A stretch of 64,000 nucleotides of DNA from Betaproteobacteria bacterium (GTDB lineage: Bacteria; Pseudomonadota; Gammaproteobacteria; Burkholderiales; Usitatibacteraceae): the NCBI GenBank assembly GCA_016711875.1, contig JADJSD010000001.1, positions 1,178,001 to 1,242,000 on the forward strand, in the 5' to 3' direction. Each line of letters starts with the position of its first letter. Within the stretch, counting starts at the first letter, position 1. Below are positions 1-10,600 of the stretch, in pieces. Under the pieces are notes generated by a model that had not been told where the DNA came from, did not search any database, and saw nothing but the letters and a program-made list of their open reading frames with translations. The position numbers and the translations under genes were made by a program.

Positions 1-1
1 T

Positions 2-994
2 CCGGCGAAGTTCGAGACGCACGTCTTCTCGCTGCACCTGAATCCCGACGCCGTCACGCGGGAAATCCAGCAGGCCTGCACGAGCTTCCGGCAAGGCGCC
101 TGGTCGTTCCTGGGGCTTGCCCAGGCGGTGCGCGAGGCGGACCTCGACGTGCTCGTCTACCCGGAGCTCGGCATGCATGCCCGCGTCTTCACGCTCGCCT
201 CGCTGCGCCTCGCGCCGCTGCAGTGCGCCGGCTGGGGCCACCCCGTCACCTCGGGCCACGCCAACATCGACGTGGGCTTCTCGAGCGCCGCCATGGAGCC
301 CGAGGGCGCCGAGGGCCACTATCGCGAGCGGCTCGTGCGCTTGCCTGGCATCGGCACCTGCTACCCGCGCCCGGCGATACCGGACCCGGTGCCGCGCGCG
401 GCGCTCGGGCTCCCGGACGACGCGATCGTGTACCTCTTCCCGCAGTCGCTCTTCAAGGTGCACCCGGACAACGACGAGCTGCTGGTCGAGATCCTCGCGC
501 GCGAGCCCCGCGCCGTCATCGCGATGTTCCAGTCCCGCTACGCGCCCATCACCAACCAGTTCGTCGACCGGCTCTCGCGGCGTTTCGCCGCGCGAGGCCT
601 TCCGACCGCGGGCCGCATCAAGTTGCTGCCCAACGTGCCGCACGCCGACTACCTGCGCATCAATCTCGCGTGCGACGCCATGCTCGATTCGCTCTACTGG
701 TCCGGCGGCAACACGTCCCTCGACGCGCTCGCCTGCGGCCTGCCCGTGGTCACGCGCCCGGGCGAGTTCATGCGTGGGCGCCAGAGCGCCGGCATGCTCT
801 CGATCCTGGGCATCCCGGAGCTCGTCGTCGATTCGAACGAGGCGTACGTCGAGACGGCGCTCAGGGTCGGCCGCGACCGCGCCTGGCGCGAAAGCCTGCG
901 CGCTCGCATCGTCGGGGCGAGCCACCGGCTCTTCGACGAGGAAGAGCCGGTCCGCGCGCTCGGCGACTTCCTGCTCGGCGAGTTTCCGGAGTAA
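2..994 (+). CDS. GT41-family (SPINDLY/O-GlcNAc-transferase-like) glycosyltransferase, 5' end outside window
   Basis: The reading frame is open from the first bases of the window to the TAA at 992-994, so only the C-terminal ~330 residues are seen. They match the catalytic half of the next gene nearly motif for motif: LAPLQCAGWGHPVTSG, SLFKVHPDNDELL (the Lys of the UDP-sugar site in GT41 enzymes) and YWSGGNTSLDALACGLPVVT. In this family the domain transfers a nucleotide-activated sugar to protein or another acceptor in the cytoplasm. The acceptor here is unknown. TPR repeats, if present, lie upstream of the window. The next gene starts 5 bases after the stop, so the two are probably co-transcribed. 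An internal ATG exists near 179, but homology runs upstream of it. Confidence 0.8.
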   Translation, partial: PAKFETHVFSLHLNPDAVTREIQQACTSFRQGAWSFLGLAQAVREADLDVLVYPELGMHARVFTLASLRLAPLQCAGWGHPVTSGHANIDVGFSSAAMEPEGAEGHYRERLVRLPGIGTCYPRPAIPDPVPRAALGLPDDAIVYLFPQSLFKVHPDNDELLVEILAREPRAVIAMFQSRYAPITNQFVDRLSRRFAARGLPTAGRIKLLPNVPHADYLRINLACDAMLDSLYWSGGNTSLDALACGLPVVTRPGEFMRGRQSAGMLSILGIPELVVDSNEAYVETALRVGRDRAWRESLRARIVGASHRLFDEEEPVRALGDFLLGEFPE

Positions 995-999
995 GGGCC

Positions 1000-3219
1000 G
1001 TGGGCGCGCTCAACGGAGCGGCCGCCCGGCGGCTCGCCAGCGCGACGGCGCATCACCAGGCCGGCCGCCTCGCCGAGGCGCTCGCCGCCTACCTCGCGCT
1101 CATCGCCGCCCACCCAGCGCAAGCCGAGCTTCGCTACCGGGCCGGCGTCGCCCTCATGGCGCTGCGCCGCTTCGACGAGGCCGAGGAGCAGCTCGCGAAG
1201 GCGGTCATCCTCGAGCCCGCCCAGCCCGCCGCCTGGCTTTCGCTCGGGCTCGCGCGCCGCGAGATGCTCCGTCACGAGGAGGCGCTGGAGGCCCTCGCGA
1301 AGGCCCGCGCCCTCGACCCGGCCATCCCGCAGGTGAACGGCCAGATGGGGCTCGTGCTGCGCGAACTCGGCCGCCTCGACGAGGCGCTCGATCGCGTGAC
1401 GGAAGAGACCCGGCGTTATCCCGGCGTCGCGCGCAATCACAACAACCTCGGCACGACGCTCCTCGCCTTCGGGCGCGAGCGCGACGCGGAAGCCGCGTTC
1501 CTCGAGGCCGTGCGCGTGGACCGCAACTACGCGACCGCCTACGGCAATCTCGCGGGATTGCTGCAGAAGCGAGGCGAACTCGCCGGCGCGGAAGCCGCGT
1601 GGCGTGAAGCCGCGCGCGTCGTGCCCACGGATACCCGGGCCCTCCAGCAGCTCGGCCTGGTGCTCACGTCGCGCTGGCGCCCTGCCGAGGCCGAACCCTT
1701 CCTGCGCCGCGCCTGCGAGCTCGCCCCGGAGAACCCGGAGCCGGCGCGGCTGCTGGCCTACGTGCTCAAGCGCCTCAACCGCGCGGAAGAAGCGCGTGAA
1801 GTGGCGCGGGGCATCCTCGCGCGGGATGGCGCCGACCTGCAGGCGGCCGTCGTCGAGGCCCTCGCCCTGCCCGCCGTGCCCGAATCGGCCGAGGCGTTGG
1901 CGCGCGCGCGCGAAACCTATGCGAAAGGCCTCGAATCGCTCCTCGCCCGCGAGGCGCTCTTCGCGAGGAATGCCGCGCAGGTCCTGAAGCTCCAGAGCGA
2001 GAACTTCCACCTGGCCTACCAGGGCGGCGACGACCGCGAGCTGCAGGCGAAGTACGCGGGCTTCCTCGCCCGCTTGGGCGCACGCGCCGAGCCGCGCTAC
2101 TACGAGCCGCGCGCGAAGCGCGGGATTCCCCCGGAAGCGCGCATCCGCGTGGGCTTCCTCTCGGGGTTCTTCCGCGACTGCACCGCCGGCAAGTACTTCC
2201 GCAGCTGGGCCGCGGGCCTCGATCGCACGCGCTTCGAGGTGTTCGTCTACTACACCGCGTACATCCGCGACGCGTTTTCCGAGGCGCTCGCGAAGGAGAT
2301 CGAGCACCACCGGCACATCGTCGACACGGTGCCGCGCATCGCGGATGTCGTGCTCGCCGACGGGCTCGACATCCTCGTCCATCCGGAAGTGGGCATGGAC
2401 ACCTCGAGCTACCTGCTCGCCGGCATGCGGCTCGCGCCGGTGCAGCTCGCCGGCTGGGGCCACCCGGTCACCACGGGGCAGGGCGCCATCGACGCGTTCA
2501 TCACCTGCGCGGCCATGGAGCCCGAAGGCGCCCAGGCCCACTACACGGAGCACCTGGAGCGCCTGCCCGGCATCGGCACGCGGTACGCGAGGCCGGGACC
2601 GGCGTCGGACAAGTCGCGCGCGGACCTGGGTTTGCCGCCCGAGGGCACGCTCTATCTCTGCCCGCAGTCGCTCTTCAAGGTGCACCCGGACAACGACGCG
2701 CTCTTCGCCCGCGTGCTCGCGTCCGACCCCGCCGGCCGCCTCGTCTTTTTCGAGGACCAGGATCCGCCGCTCACCCGCGATTTCCGCGCGCGCCTCGGCC
2801 GGGCGCTCGCCGCGAAGGGCGTGAGCGAAGCGCGCGCCGTCTTCCTCGGCCGCGCGGGCCACGCCGACTACCTTCGCGTGAACGCGCTGGCCGACGTGAT
2901 GCTCGACACGCTGCACTGGTCCGGCGGCAACACCTCCCTGGATGCGATCGCGATGGGCCTGCCCGTCGTGACGCTGCCCGGCGCCTTCATGCGCGGCCGC
3001 CAGAGCGCCGGGATGCTGGGCCTCGCGGGCGTGCCCGAACTGATCGCGAAGGATGCGGAAGACTACGTGCGCCTCGCGGTGCGCCTGGGGACGGATGCAC
3101 CCTGGCGTGCCGAAGTGCGTGCGAGGCTGGCGGCCGGCGCGCCGCGCCTCTTCGACGACCCGGCGCCCGTCGAGGCGCTCGCCCGCCTCCTCGAGGGTCT
3201 CGCCCGGCCACGAGACTAG
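1000..3219 (+). CDS. TPR-repeat GT41-family glycosyltransferase (O-GlcNAc-transferase-like)
   Basis: 739 residues from a GTG at 1000, which follows a GGAG at the end of the previous gene. Roughly residues 8-300 are TPR helices (e.g. AELRYRAGVALMALRRFDEA, PAAWLSLGLARREML). From about residue 380 comes the GT41 catalytic region: RIRVGFLSGFFRD, LAPVQLAGWGHPVTTG, SLFKVHPDND (about residue 562) and HWSGGNTSLDAIAMGLPVVT. The family is known for O-GlcNAc or related sugar transfer to proteins, with TPRs binding the acceptor. The classical 'FRRH' stretch reads FRDC here, so the usual His is a Cys and donor or chemistry may differ. It is a paralogue of the gene before it. Acceptor and biological role cannot be read from the sequence. 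Confidence 0.85.
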   Translation: MGALNGAAARRLASATAHHQAGRLAEALAAYLALIAAHPAQAELRYRAGVALMALRRFDEAEEQLAKAVILEPAQPAAWLSLGLARREMLRHEEALEALAKARALDPAIPQVNGQMGLVLRELGRLDEALDRVTEETRRYPGVARNHNNLGTTLLAFGRERDAEAAFLEAVRVDRNYATAYGNLAGLLQKRGELAGAEAAWREAARVVPTDTRALQQLGLVLTSRWRPAEAEPFLRRACELAPENPEPARLLAYVLKRLNRAEEAREVARGILARDGADLQAAVVEALALPAVPESAEALARARETYAKGLESLLAREALFARNAAQVLKLQSENFHLAYQGGDDRELQAKYAGFLARLGARAEPRYYEPRAKRGIPPEARIRVGFLSGFFRDCTAGKYFRSWAAGLDRTRFEVFVYYTAYIRDAFSEALAKEIEHHRHIVDTVPRIADVVLADGLDILVHPEVGMDTSSYLLAGMRLAPVQLAGWGHPVTTGQGAIDAFITCAAMEPEGAQAHYTEHLERLPGIGTRYARPGPASDKSRADLGLPPEGTLYLCPQSLFKVHPDNDALFARVLASDPAGRLVFFEDQDPPLTRDFRARLGRALAAKGVSEARAVFLGRAGHADYLRVNALADVMLDTLHWSGGNTSLDAIAMGLPVVTLPGAFMRGRQSAGMLGLAGVPELIAKDAEDYVRLAVRLGTDAPWRAEVRARLAAGAPRLFDDPAPVEALARLLEGLARPRD

Positions 3220-3230
3220 GGCGCGGGGCC

Positions 3231-3626
3231 ATGGACTGGCACCTGGGTGGCCTTTTCCTCGCCGCCTTCACCTCCGCGACCGTCCTGCCCGGAAATTCCG
3301 AAATCGTCCTCGCGGCCGTCCTCAAGGCCGGGGCGTCGGTGCCGCTCGCCCTCCTGGTGGCGACGGTGGGCAACACCCTGGGCGGCCTCACCACGTATCT
3401 CCTGGGGCGCCTCATCCCCGCGCGGGTGAAAGAGGGCCCGGCCCTCGCCCGGACGCGCCGATATGGTCCCGCGCTGCTGCTCCTGTCGTGGGTTCCCGTG
3501 GTGGGCGATGCTTTTTGCGCCGCAGCAGGGTTCCTGAGGCTCCCCTGGCTCGCCTGCACCCTCGCCATGGCCGCCGGCAAGCTCGCCCGGTACGCCGTCG
3601 TGGCCCAGGCCGTGGCCCTCCTGTAG
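3231..3626 (+). CDS. YqaA-family small inner-membrane protein
   Basis: 131 residues, strongly hydrophobic, with three to four membrane segments (FLAAFTSATVLPGNSEIVL; ALLVATVGNTLGGLTTYLLG; ALLLLSWVPVVGDAFCAAAG; the C-terminal end). The pattern P-G-(N/S)-E near the first helix and GNTLGG..TYLLGR followed by WVPVVGD fits the YqaA/DedA-like (SNARE-associated) family, proposed to be small transporters or lipid scramblase relatives. Start is the ATG at 3231, 11 bases after the glycosyltransferase stop. The function is not established for this subgroup. The 108-base gap that follows holds a TAAAAT (3688-3693) as a weak -10 candidate for the next gene. Confidence 0.75.
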   Translation: MDWHLGGLFLAAFTSATVLPGNSEIVLAAVLKAGASVPLALLVATVGNTLGGLTTYLLGRLIPARVKEGPALARTRRYGPALLLLSWVPVVGDAFCAAAGFLRLPWLACTLAMAAGKLARYAVVAQAVALL

Positions 3627-3734
3627 GCGGGGTGGCCCAAAGGCCTCCCTTGCGCCCGCTCAAGCCGGGATCAATGCTGCATTGCGGTAAAATCGCTGTC
3701 CCCCCGAGACCGCTTCCGGCGCCCCGCCCGCGAC

Positions 3735-6700
3735 ATGACCGCCCGCCTGCGCGAAATCCCGTACAACTACACCTCGTTCTCCGACCGCGAGATCGTGATC
3801 CGCCTGCTCGGGCGCGAGGCCTGGGCGGTGCTGGACGAGTTGCGGGGCCAGCGGCGCACGGGGCGCTCGGCGCGGATGCTTTACGAGATCCTGGGCGACA
3901 TGTGGGTCGTGGAGAGGAATCCCTACCTCCAGGACGACCTCCTCGACAACCCGAAGCGCCAGGCGATGCTCGTGGAAGCCATGCGTCACCGCCTGGGCGA
4001 GATCGACAGCCGGCGCGAGGCGGACGGCAGCGACCTCGACCGCAGCGCCCTCGTGGCGAAGCTGCTCGCGGCGGCGCACAAGGCCGTCGACGACTTCGCG
4101 AGCGGCTTCGAGGAGACCCGAAAGCTCCGCCGCCGCGTGCTGCGCCGGCTCTCGGCCATCACGCGCAAGGACAACATCGCCTTCGACGGCCTGGCGCGCG
4201 TCTCGCACGTCACCGATGCCACCGACTGGCGCGTCGAGTACCCCTTCGTCGTCGTGTCGCCGGATACCGAGGAGGAATGCGCGCCCCTCGTGAAGGCGCT
4301 CATCGAACTCGGCCTCACGATCATCCCGCGCGGCGGCGGCACGGGCTACACGGGCGGGGCGATCCCGCTCGACAGCCGCTCGGCCGTCGTGAACACCGAG
4401 AAGCTCGATTTCCTCGAGGCCGTCGGAACGAAGGCCCTGCCCGGCGTCGAGGGCCCGGTCGACGTGATCCGCGTGGGCGCCGGGGCTGTGACGCGCCGCG
4501 TGATGGAGGCGGCGGAGCACGCCGGCCTCGTCTTCGCGGTGGATCCCACCTCGGCCGACGCTTCCTGCATCGGCGGCAACATCGCCATGAATGCCGGCGG
4601 CAAGAAGGCCGTGATCTGGGGCACCGCCGTCGACAACCTCGCCTCCTGGCGCATGGTGACGCCCGAGGCCGACTGGATCGAGGTCGATCGCCTGGACCAC
4701 AACCTCGGCAAGATCCACGACGCGGCGGTGGCGCGCTTTCGCATCCGCCGGTTCGAAGCCGACGGCAGGACGCCCAAGGGCGAGGAGCTCCTCGAGCTGC
4801 CGGGTCGTCGCTTCCGCAAGCAGGGCCTGGGCAAGGACGTGACCGACAAGGTGCTCGGCGGGTTGCCGGGTGTGCAGAAGGAGGGCTGCGACGGGATCAT
4901 CACCTCGGCGACCTTCATCCTGCACCGCATGCCGAAGTACACGCGCACCGTCTGCCTGGAGTTCTTCGGCGACGTGCAGCGCGCGGTGCCGGCCATCGTG
5001 GAGATCGTCCGCCGCATCGACGGGCGCGACGGCGTCGTCCTCGCGGGCCTGGAGCACCTGGACGAGCGCTACGTGAAGGCCGTCGGCTACGCCACGAAGG
5101 CCAAGGCCCACGGCCGCCCGCGCATGGTGCTCCTGGGCGACCTCGCGAGCGACGACGAGGACGCCGTGGCGCGCGCCGCTTCCGAAGTGGTGCGCCTCGC
5201 CAACGCGCGCGGGGGCGAGGGCTTCATCGCCGCGACCCCGGAAGCCGGCAAGCGCTTCTGGCTGGAGCGCGCCCGCACGGCCGCCATCGCCAAGCACACC
5301 AACGCCTTCAAGGTGAACGAGGACGTGGTGATCCCGCTCGAGCGCCTGGGCGACTACACCAACGCGATCGAGCGCATCAACATCGAGTACTCGATCACGA
5401 ACAAGCTGCGCCTCGCCGACGCGCTGGAGGCCTTCCTGTCCGGCGAGCTTCCCGTGGAGACGGACGGCGAGGCGCTCTCCCGCGAGGACGTGCTGGGCGA
5501 CCGCCCCGCGCAGGCCCTGGAACGGGTGCGCTTCATCCGGTCGCGCTGGCAGTACCTGCTAGGCCACCTCGACCGTCCGCTCGGCGAGGTGCGAACGGAT
5601 CTGGAACCCCTGGGGCTCGCGGCCCTCGTCGCCGACCAGCCGGACGACCGAACCCTCTTCTCGCTGGTGCAGCTGCACGAGCTGCGCGTGTCGTGGAAGC
5701 GCGAGCTGCGGGAGCCCCTGCGCCAGATCTTCGCCGGCCGCGCCTACGAGCCGCTGCTCAAGGCCGTCGAGGCACGCCATGCCGAGGTGCTGCGCGGTCG
5801 CGTGTTCGTCGCCCTGCACATGCACGCGGGCGACGGCAACGTGCACACCAACATCCCGGTGAACTCCGACGACTACGAGATGCTGCGCACCGCCAACGAG
5901 GCGGTGGCGCACGTGTTCGCGCTGGCGAAGCGCCTGGGCGGCGTCATCTCCGGCGAACACGGCATCGGCATCACCAAGCTCGAGTTCATGGAGCCGGCCC
6001 AGGTCGAGGCCTTCGCGGCTTGGAAGGCGAAGGCGGACCCGGAAGGGCGCTTCAACCGCGGCAAGCTCCTCGCCGGCGCCGACCTCTCGAACGCCTACAC
6101 GCCGTCCTTCGCCCTCATCGGGCACGAGTCGATCATCCTCGAGCGCAGCGACATCGGGTCGATCGCCGACTCGGTGAAGGACTGCCTGCGCTGCGGCAAG
6201 TGCAAGCCCGTGTGCTCGACGCACGTGCCGCGGGCGAACCTGCTCTACAGCCCGAGGAACAAGATCCTGGGCCTGTCCCTCCTCACCGAGGCCTTCCTCT
6301 ACGAGGAGCAGACGCGCCGCGGCGTGAGCCTTCGGCACTTCGACGAGTTCGGCGACGTGGCGGACCACTGCACCGTCTGCCACAAGTGCGAGTCGCCTTG
6401 CCCCGTGGATATCGATTTCGGCAACGTGTCGATCGCGATGCGCGGCCTCCTCACCAAGCTCGGCAAGAAGCGATTCAACCCGGGTACCGCGGCCTCGATG
6501 TTCTACCTGAACGCGACCGACCCCACGACCATCAAGATCGCCAAGACGCTGATGCTCGACTGGGGGTACAAGGCGCAGCGCCTGGCGAGCGGCATCGCCC
6601 GCCGCTTCCTGGTGACGCGCGGCCAGACGCGCCATCCGCCCGCCACGGTGGGCAAGCCGCCGCTCAAGGCGCAGGTGATCCACTTCATCAACAAGCCCAT

Positions 6701-7589
6701 GCCGGGGAACCTGCCGAAGAAGACGGCGCGCGCGCTCCTCGACATCGAGGACGCGACGCACGTGCCCATCATCCGCGACCCCGCGAAGGTCACGGAGGAA
6801 TCGGACGCCGTCTTCTACTTCCCGGGCTGCGGCTCGGAGCGGCTTTTCGGCCAGGTGGGGCTCGCCACGCAGGCGCTGCTCTACCACGTGGGCTCCCAGT
6901 GCGTGCTGCCTCCGGGGTACCTGTGCTGCGGCTACCCGCAGACGGCGGGCGGCCAGGCGGCCAAGGGCGAGGAGATCACGCTGCGCAACCGCGTGCTCTT
7001 CCACCGCGTGGCCAACACGCTCAACTACCTCGACATCAAGACCGTGGTGGTCTCCTGCGGCACGTGCATGGACCAGCTCCTCGAGTACGAGTTCGAGAAG
7101 ATCTTCCCCGGCTGCCGCCTGCTCGACATCCACGAGTACCTGATGGAGAAGGGCGTGAGGGCGCAGGGCGCGAAGGGCGTGCGCTACATGTACCACGACC
7201 CCTGCCACTCGCCGATGAAGACGCACAAGCCGATCAAGGTCGTGAACGAGTTGATGCAGGTGCCTGTGGCTCTCAACGAGCGCTGCTGCGGGGAATCGGG
7301 CACGTTCGCCATTTCCCGCCCCGACATCGCCACGCAGGTGCGCTTCCGCAAGCAGGAGGAGATGGTGAAGGGCGCTGCCGCGCAGCGCGGGGACGGCTTC
7401 GCCGGCGAGGTGAAGATCCTCACGTCCTGCCCCTCCTGCCTCCAGGGCCTCTCGCGCTACGACGGCGATTCGGGCACGAGCGCCGACTACATCGTGGTCG
7501 AGATGGCGCGCCAGCTGCTGGGCGAGCGCTGGCTGCCGGATTTCGTGGAGAAAGCGAACCGCGGCGGCATCGAGAGGGTGTTGCTTTAG
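3735..7589 (+). CDS. DUF3683 FAD-linked oxidase / Fe-S / CCG-domain oxidoreductase (D-lactate dehydrogenase-like fusion)
   Basis: A 1284-residue fusion. Residues 1-100 match DUF3683. About 170-480 is a PCMH-type FAD-binding domain (IIPRGGGTGYTGGAIPL). About 480-780 is the FAD-oxidase C-terminal domain, with HMHAGDGNVHTNIPV and SGEHGIGITKLEFM (about 742). Two 4Fe-4S sites follow: CLRCGKCKPVC (about 817) and CTVCHKCESPCP (about 879). The C-terminus has two CCG domains: YFPGCGSE with CCGYPQTAGG (about 1032-1063) and HDPCH with CCGESGTF (about 1156-1183). The layout resembles GlpC/GlcF-type subunits fused to a glycolate or D-2-hydroxyacid dehydrogenase, so it probably oxidises a 2-hydroxyacid and passes electrons to quinone. 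The substrate is not shown by the sequence. All cofactor motifs look intact. It stands alone as a transcription unit or is read into the next gene, 32 bases away. Confidence 0.85.
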   Translation: MTARLREIPYNYTSFSDREIVIRLLGREAWAVLDELRGQRRTGRSARMLYEILGDMWVVERNPYLQDDLLDNPKRQAMLVEAMRHRLGEIDSRREADGSDLDRSALVAKLLAAAHKAVDDFASGFEETRKLRRRVLRRLSAITRKDNIAFDGLARVSHVTDATDWRVEYPFVVVSPDTEEECAPLVKALIELGLTIIPRGGGTGYTGGAIPLDSRSAVVNTEKLDFLEAVGTKALPGVEGPVDVIRVGAGAVTRRVMEAAEHAGLVFAVDPTSADASCIGGNIAMNAGGKKAVIWGTAVDNLASWRMVTPEADWIEVDRLDHNLGKIHDAAVARFRIRRFEADGRTPKGEELLELPGRRFRKQGLGKDVTDKVLGGLPGVQKEGCDGIITSATFILHRMPKYTRTVCLEFFGDVQRAVPAIVEIVRRIDGRDGVVLAGLEHLDERYVKAVGYATKAKAHGRPRMVLLGDLASDDEDAVARAASEVVRLANARGGEGFIAATPEAGKRFWLERARTAAIAKHTNAFKVNEDVVIPLERLGDYTNAIERINIEYSITNKLRLADALEAFLSGELPVETDGEALSREDVLGDRPAQALERVRFIRSRWQYLLGHLDRPLGEVRTDLEPLGLAALVADQPDDRTLFSLVQLHELRVSWKRELREPLRQIFAGRAYEPLLKAVEARHAEVLRGRVFVALHMHAGDGNVHTNIPVNSDDYEMLRTANEAVAHVFALAKRLGGVISGEHGIGITKLEFMEPAQVEAFAAWKAKADPEGRFNRGKLLAGADLSNAYTPSFALIGHESIILERSDIGSIADSVKDCLRCGKCKPVCSTHVPRANLLYSPRNKILGLSLLTEAFLYEEQTRRGVSLRHFDEFGDVADHCTVCHKCESPCPVDIDFGNVSIAMRGLLTKLGKKRFNPGTAASMFYLNATDPTTIKIAKTLMLDWGYKAQRLASGIARRFLVTRGQTRHPPATVGKPPLKAQVIHFINKPMPGNLPKKTARALLDIEDATHVPIIRDPAKVTEESDAVFYFPGCGSERLFGQVGLATQALLYHVGSQCVLPPGYLCCGYPQTAGGQAAKGEEITLRNRVLFHRVANTLNYLDIKTVVVSCGTCMDQLLEYEFEKIFPGCRLLDIHEYLMEKGVRAQGAKGVRYMYHDPCHSPMKTHKPIKVVNELMQVPVALNERCCGESGTFAISRPDIATQVRFRKQEEMVKGAAAQRGDGFAGEVKILTSCPSCLQGLSRYDGDSGTSADYIVVEMARQLLGERWLPDFVEKANRGGIERVLL

Positions 7590-7621
7590 AATCGCCTTCC
7601 CAGCCCGACGGGAGCCGTCGC

Positions 7622-10600
7622 ATGAGCGCTTTCCGCATCGCCTTCGTTCCCGCCCTTCTCGCCCTGGCCGTCGCGGGGTGCGCCACGGCGCCCTCCGGCC
7701 CCGTCACGGCCGCGGCGGAGCCGGGCGCTCCCTTCCGCGCGGAGTCCAAGCGCGAGGCGCCCAAGGACGGGCGCAAGCGCGACCGCGCCACCATCTCCGC
7801 GCAGTACCACCTCGACCTCGAGGCGGACGAGAACGGCCCGCCGAGCGCGGCGCAGGTCCTGCGGGCGCACGCGCAGCGCGAGTCGATCCTCAAGGAGACG
7901 GGGCGGGCCAAGGCCGCGGGCCTCGCCGGTGGCACCTGGGAGGCCATCGGGCCGGGCAACATCGGCGGGCGCGTGCGCGCGATCGCCTTCGACCCCCGCA
8001 ATGCGCGCCGCGTCTTCGCGGGCACGGCCTCGGGCGGGCTGTGGGTGTCCAACGACGCCGGCACCTCGTGGGAGCCCACCTTCGACTTCCTGCCGAACCT
8101 CTCGATCTCCACCATCGTCGTCGATCCGGCGCGGCCCGACACGATGTACGTCGGCACGGGCGAGGCGAGCGCGGGCCTGGTGGGCCTGGGGGCGTTCAAG
8201 AGCACGGACGGCGGACGCACCTGGGCGTTCCTTCCCGCCACGAACGTGGATGCGAACCCCGACTGGCGCTTCGTGAACCGCCTCGCGATCCACCCGACGC
8301 AGACGGGCACGCTGCTCGCGGCGATGTCCAACAACAACCGCGTCATCGGCGCGATCTACCGCTCGACCGATTCGGGCGCCACGTGGACGCGCGCGGCGAC
8401 GATGAAGGCGCTCGACATCGCCTTCGATCCGAACACGCCCGCCAACGCGGTCGCCGGTCTCGACGACGGTACCATCGCCTTCTCGCGCGATGCCGGCATC
8501 ACCTGGACGCGCTCGGCGCCCCTGGTCACCGGCACGCCTACGGGCCGGCAGGGCACGGCGCGCGCGGAGATCGCCTTCGCGCGTTCCACGCCCGGCCTGG
8601 TGTACGCCTCGCTCGACAACAACAAGGGCGAGGTCTGGAAATCCACCGATGCCGGCGCCAGCTGGACCAAGCTCGCGACGCCGGGGCACCTGAACGAGCA
8701 GGGCGACTACGACAACGCCATCTGGGTCGACCCCACGGACGGCAACGTGGTGGTGGTGGGCGGCCTCGACCTCTACCGCTCCACCGACGGGGGCGCCACG
8801 TTCACGAAGGTGAGCGAGTGGCGCGTCTTCCCCAATTCGCCCCATCCGGACCACCATGCGCTCGCCTCGCCGCCGGACTACGGCCCCGGCAATCGCGTGC
8901 TCTACAACGGCAACGACGGCGGCGTGTACAAGGCCTTCGACATCCTCTCGGTGCGCGACGGCTCGGGCGGCGGCTGGACGCCGGTCAACAACGGCCTCGC
9001 GGTGACGCAGTTCTACTCCGGCGCCGGCCGCACGGCCGCGGGCGGGCGCGTGATCGGCGGCACGCAGGACAACGGCTCGCTGCAACTCTCCCTGGGCGCC
9101 TGGAGCATCTACCGGGGCGGCGACGGCGGCTACTCGGCCGTGGACCCGGTCTCGGACCAGGTGATGTACGGCTCGTACGTGTACCTGTCGATCCACCGCT
9201 CGCTCAACGGCGGCGCGAACTCGCAGTACATCTGCAGCGGCATCACCGAGGCCCAGCCGGCCGAGGGCACGAGCCCCTACTGCGGCTCGTCCAACGTGCG
9301 CAAGGCGAACTTCATCGCCCCCTTCATCCTCGACCCGAACGACGCCAACCGGCTGCTCGCCGGCGCCAACTCGCTGTGGGTGACCGACGGGGCCAAGGCG
9401 CCCGCGCCGGCCTGGCGCGTCATCAAGGAGCCGTCGGCCACCACCGACAACTTCATCAACGCGATCGCCGCGGCCGAGGGCAACGGCAACGTGATCTGGG
9501 TGGGCCACAACAACGGCGAGGTCTACGTGACGCGCGACGGCCGGGCGGGGACGCCGGCGTGGCAACGCGTGGGGCAGGGCACGCTGCCCTCCCGCGCCGT
9601 GCAGCGGATCATGATCGACAAGGACAACCACAACCGGGTCCTCGTGGCGGTGACGGGCTTCGCGGCGAACAACCTGTGGGAGACGCTCGACGGCGGCACG
9701 ACGTGGGCCTCCGTCGCCTCGAACCTGCCGCAGGCGCCCGTCTTCGACGTGAAGCGCCACCCGAAGCGGGCGGACTGGCTCTACGCCGCCACCTCCGTGG
9801 GCATCTTCACGAGCGAGGACCGCGGCGCCACCTGGTCCACGTCGAACGAGGGCCCGGCCAACATCCGCGTGCGCGAGCTCTTCTGGCTGGACGACGAGAC
9901 CCTCGGGGCCGCCACCTACGGCCGCGGCATGTTCAAGGCCTCGGCGCCCGCGACGGGGCCGGCGAGCTACCAGGACCTCTGGTGGGCCGGGGCGCAGGAA
10001 AACGGCTGGGGCGTGAGCATCGTGCAGCGCGGCCGCTCGCTCTTCGCCTCGATGTACATCTACGACGAGGCAGGCCGTCCCCAATGGGTGGCGCTCCTGG
10101 GCGGCACCTGGAACGCCGACTTCACCGCCTACACCGGCCCGCTCTACATCCCGCAGGGCTCCTCGTTCGCCGCCTACGATCCGTCGCGCTTCGTCGTGGG
10201 CGCCCCGGTGGGCACCGGCACGCTCACCTTCTCGAACGCGAACACCGCGCGCCTCGACTACACGATCCGCGGCGTCTCCGGCACCAAGGCCATCGTGCGC
10301 CAGCCCTACGGACCGCCGGATTCGACGCCCGTGGGCAGCTACGCGGACCTGTGGTGGGCCGGCACGAGCCAGAACGGCTGGGGCATCACCATCAGCCAGC
10401 AGTACCGCACGCTCTTCGCCGTGTGGTTCACCTACGACACGCAAGGGCGCAACACGTGGTTCGTCGTGCCCGGCGGTACCTGGACGGCCGCCAACGTTTT
10501 CACCGGCACGGCCTACCGCACGACGAGTTCGCCCTGGGTGGGCGCGACCTACGACCCGTCCCGCTTCCAGATCACGCCGGCGGGCACCGTCACCTTCACG

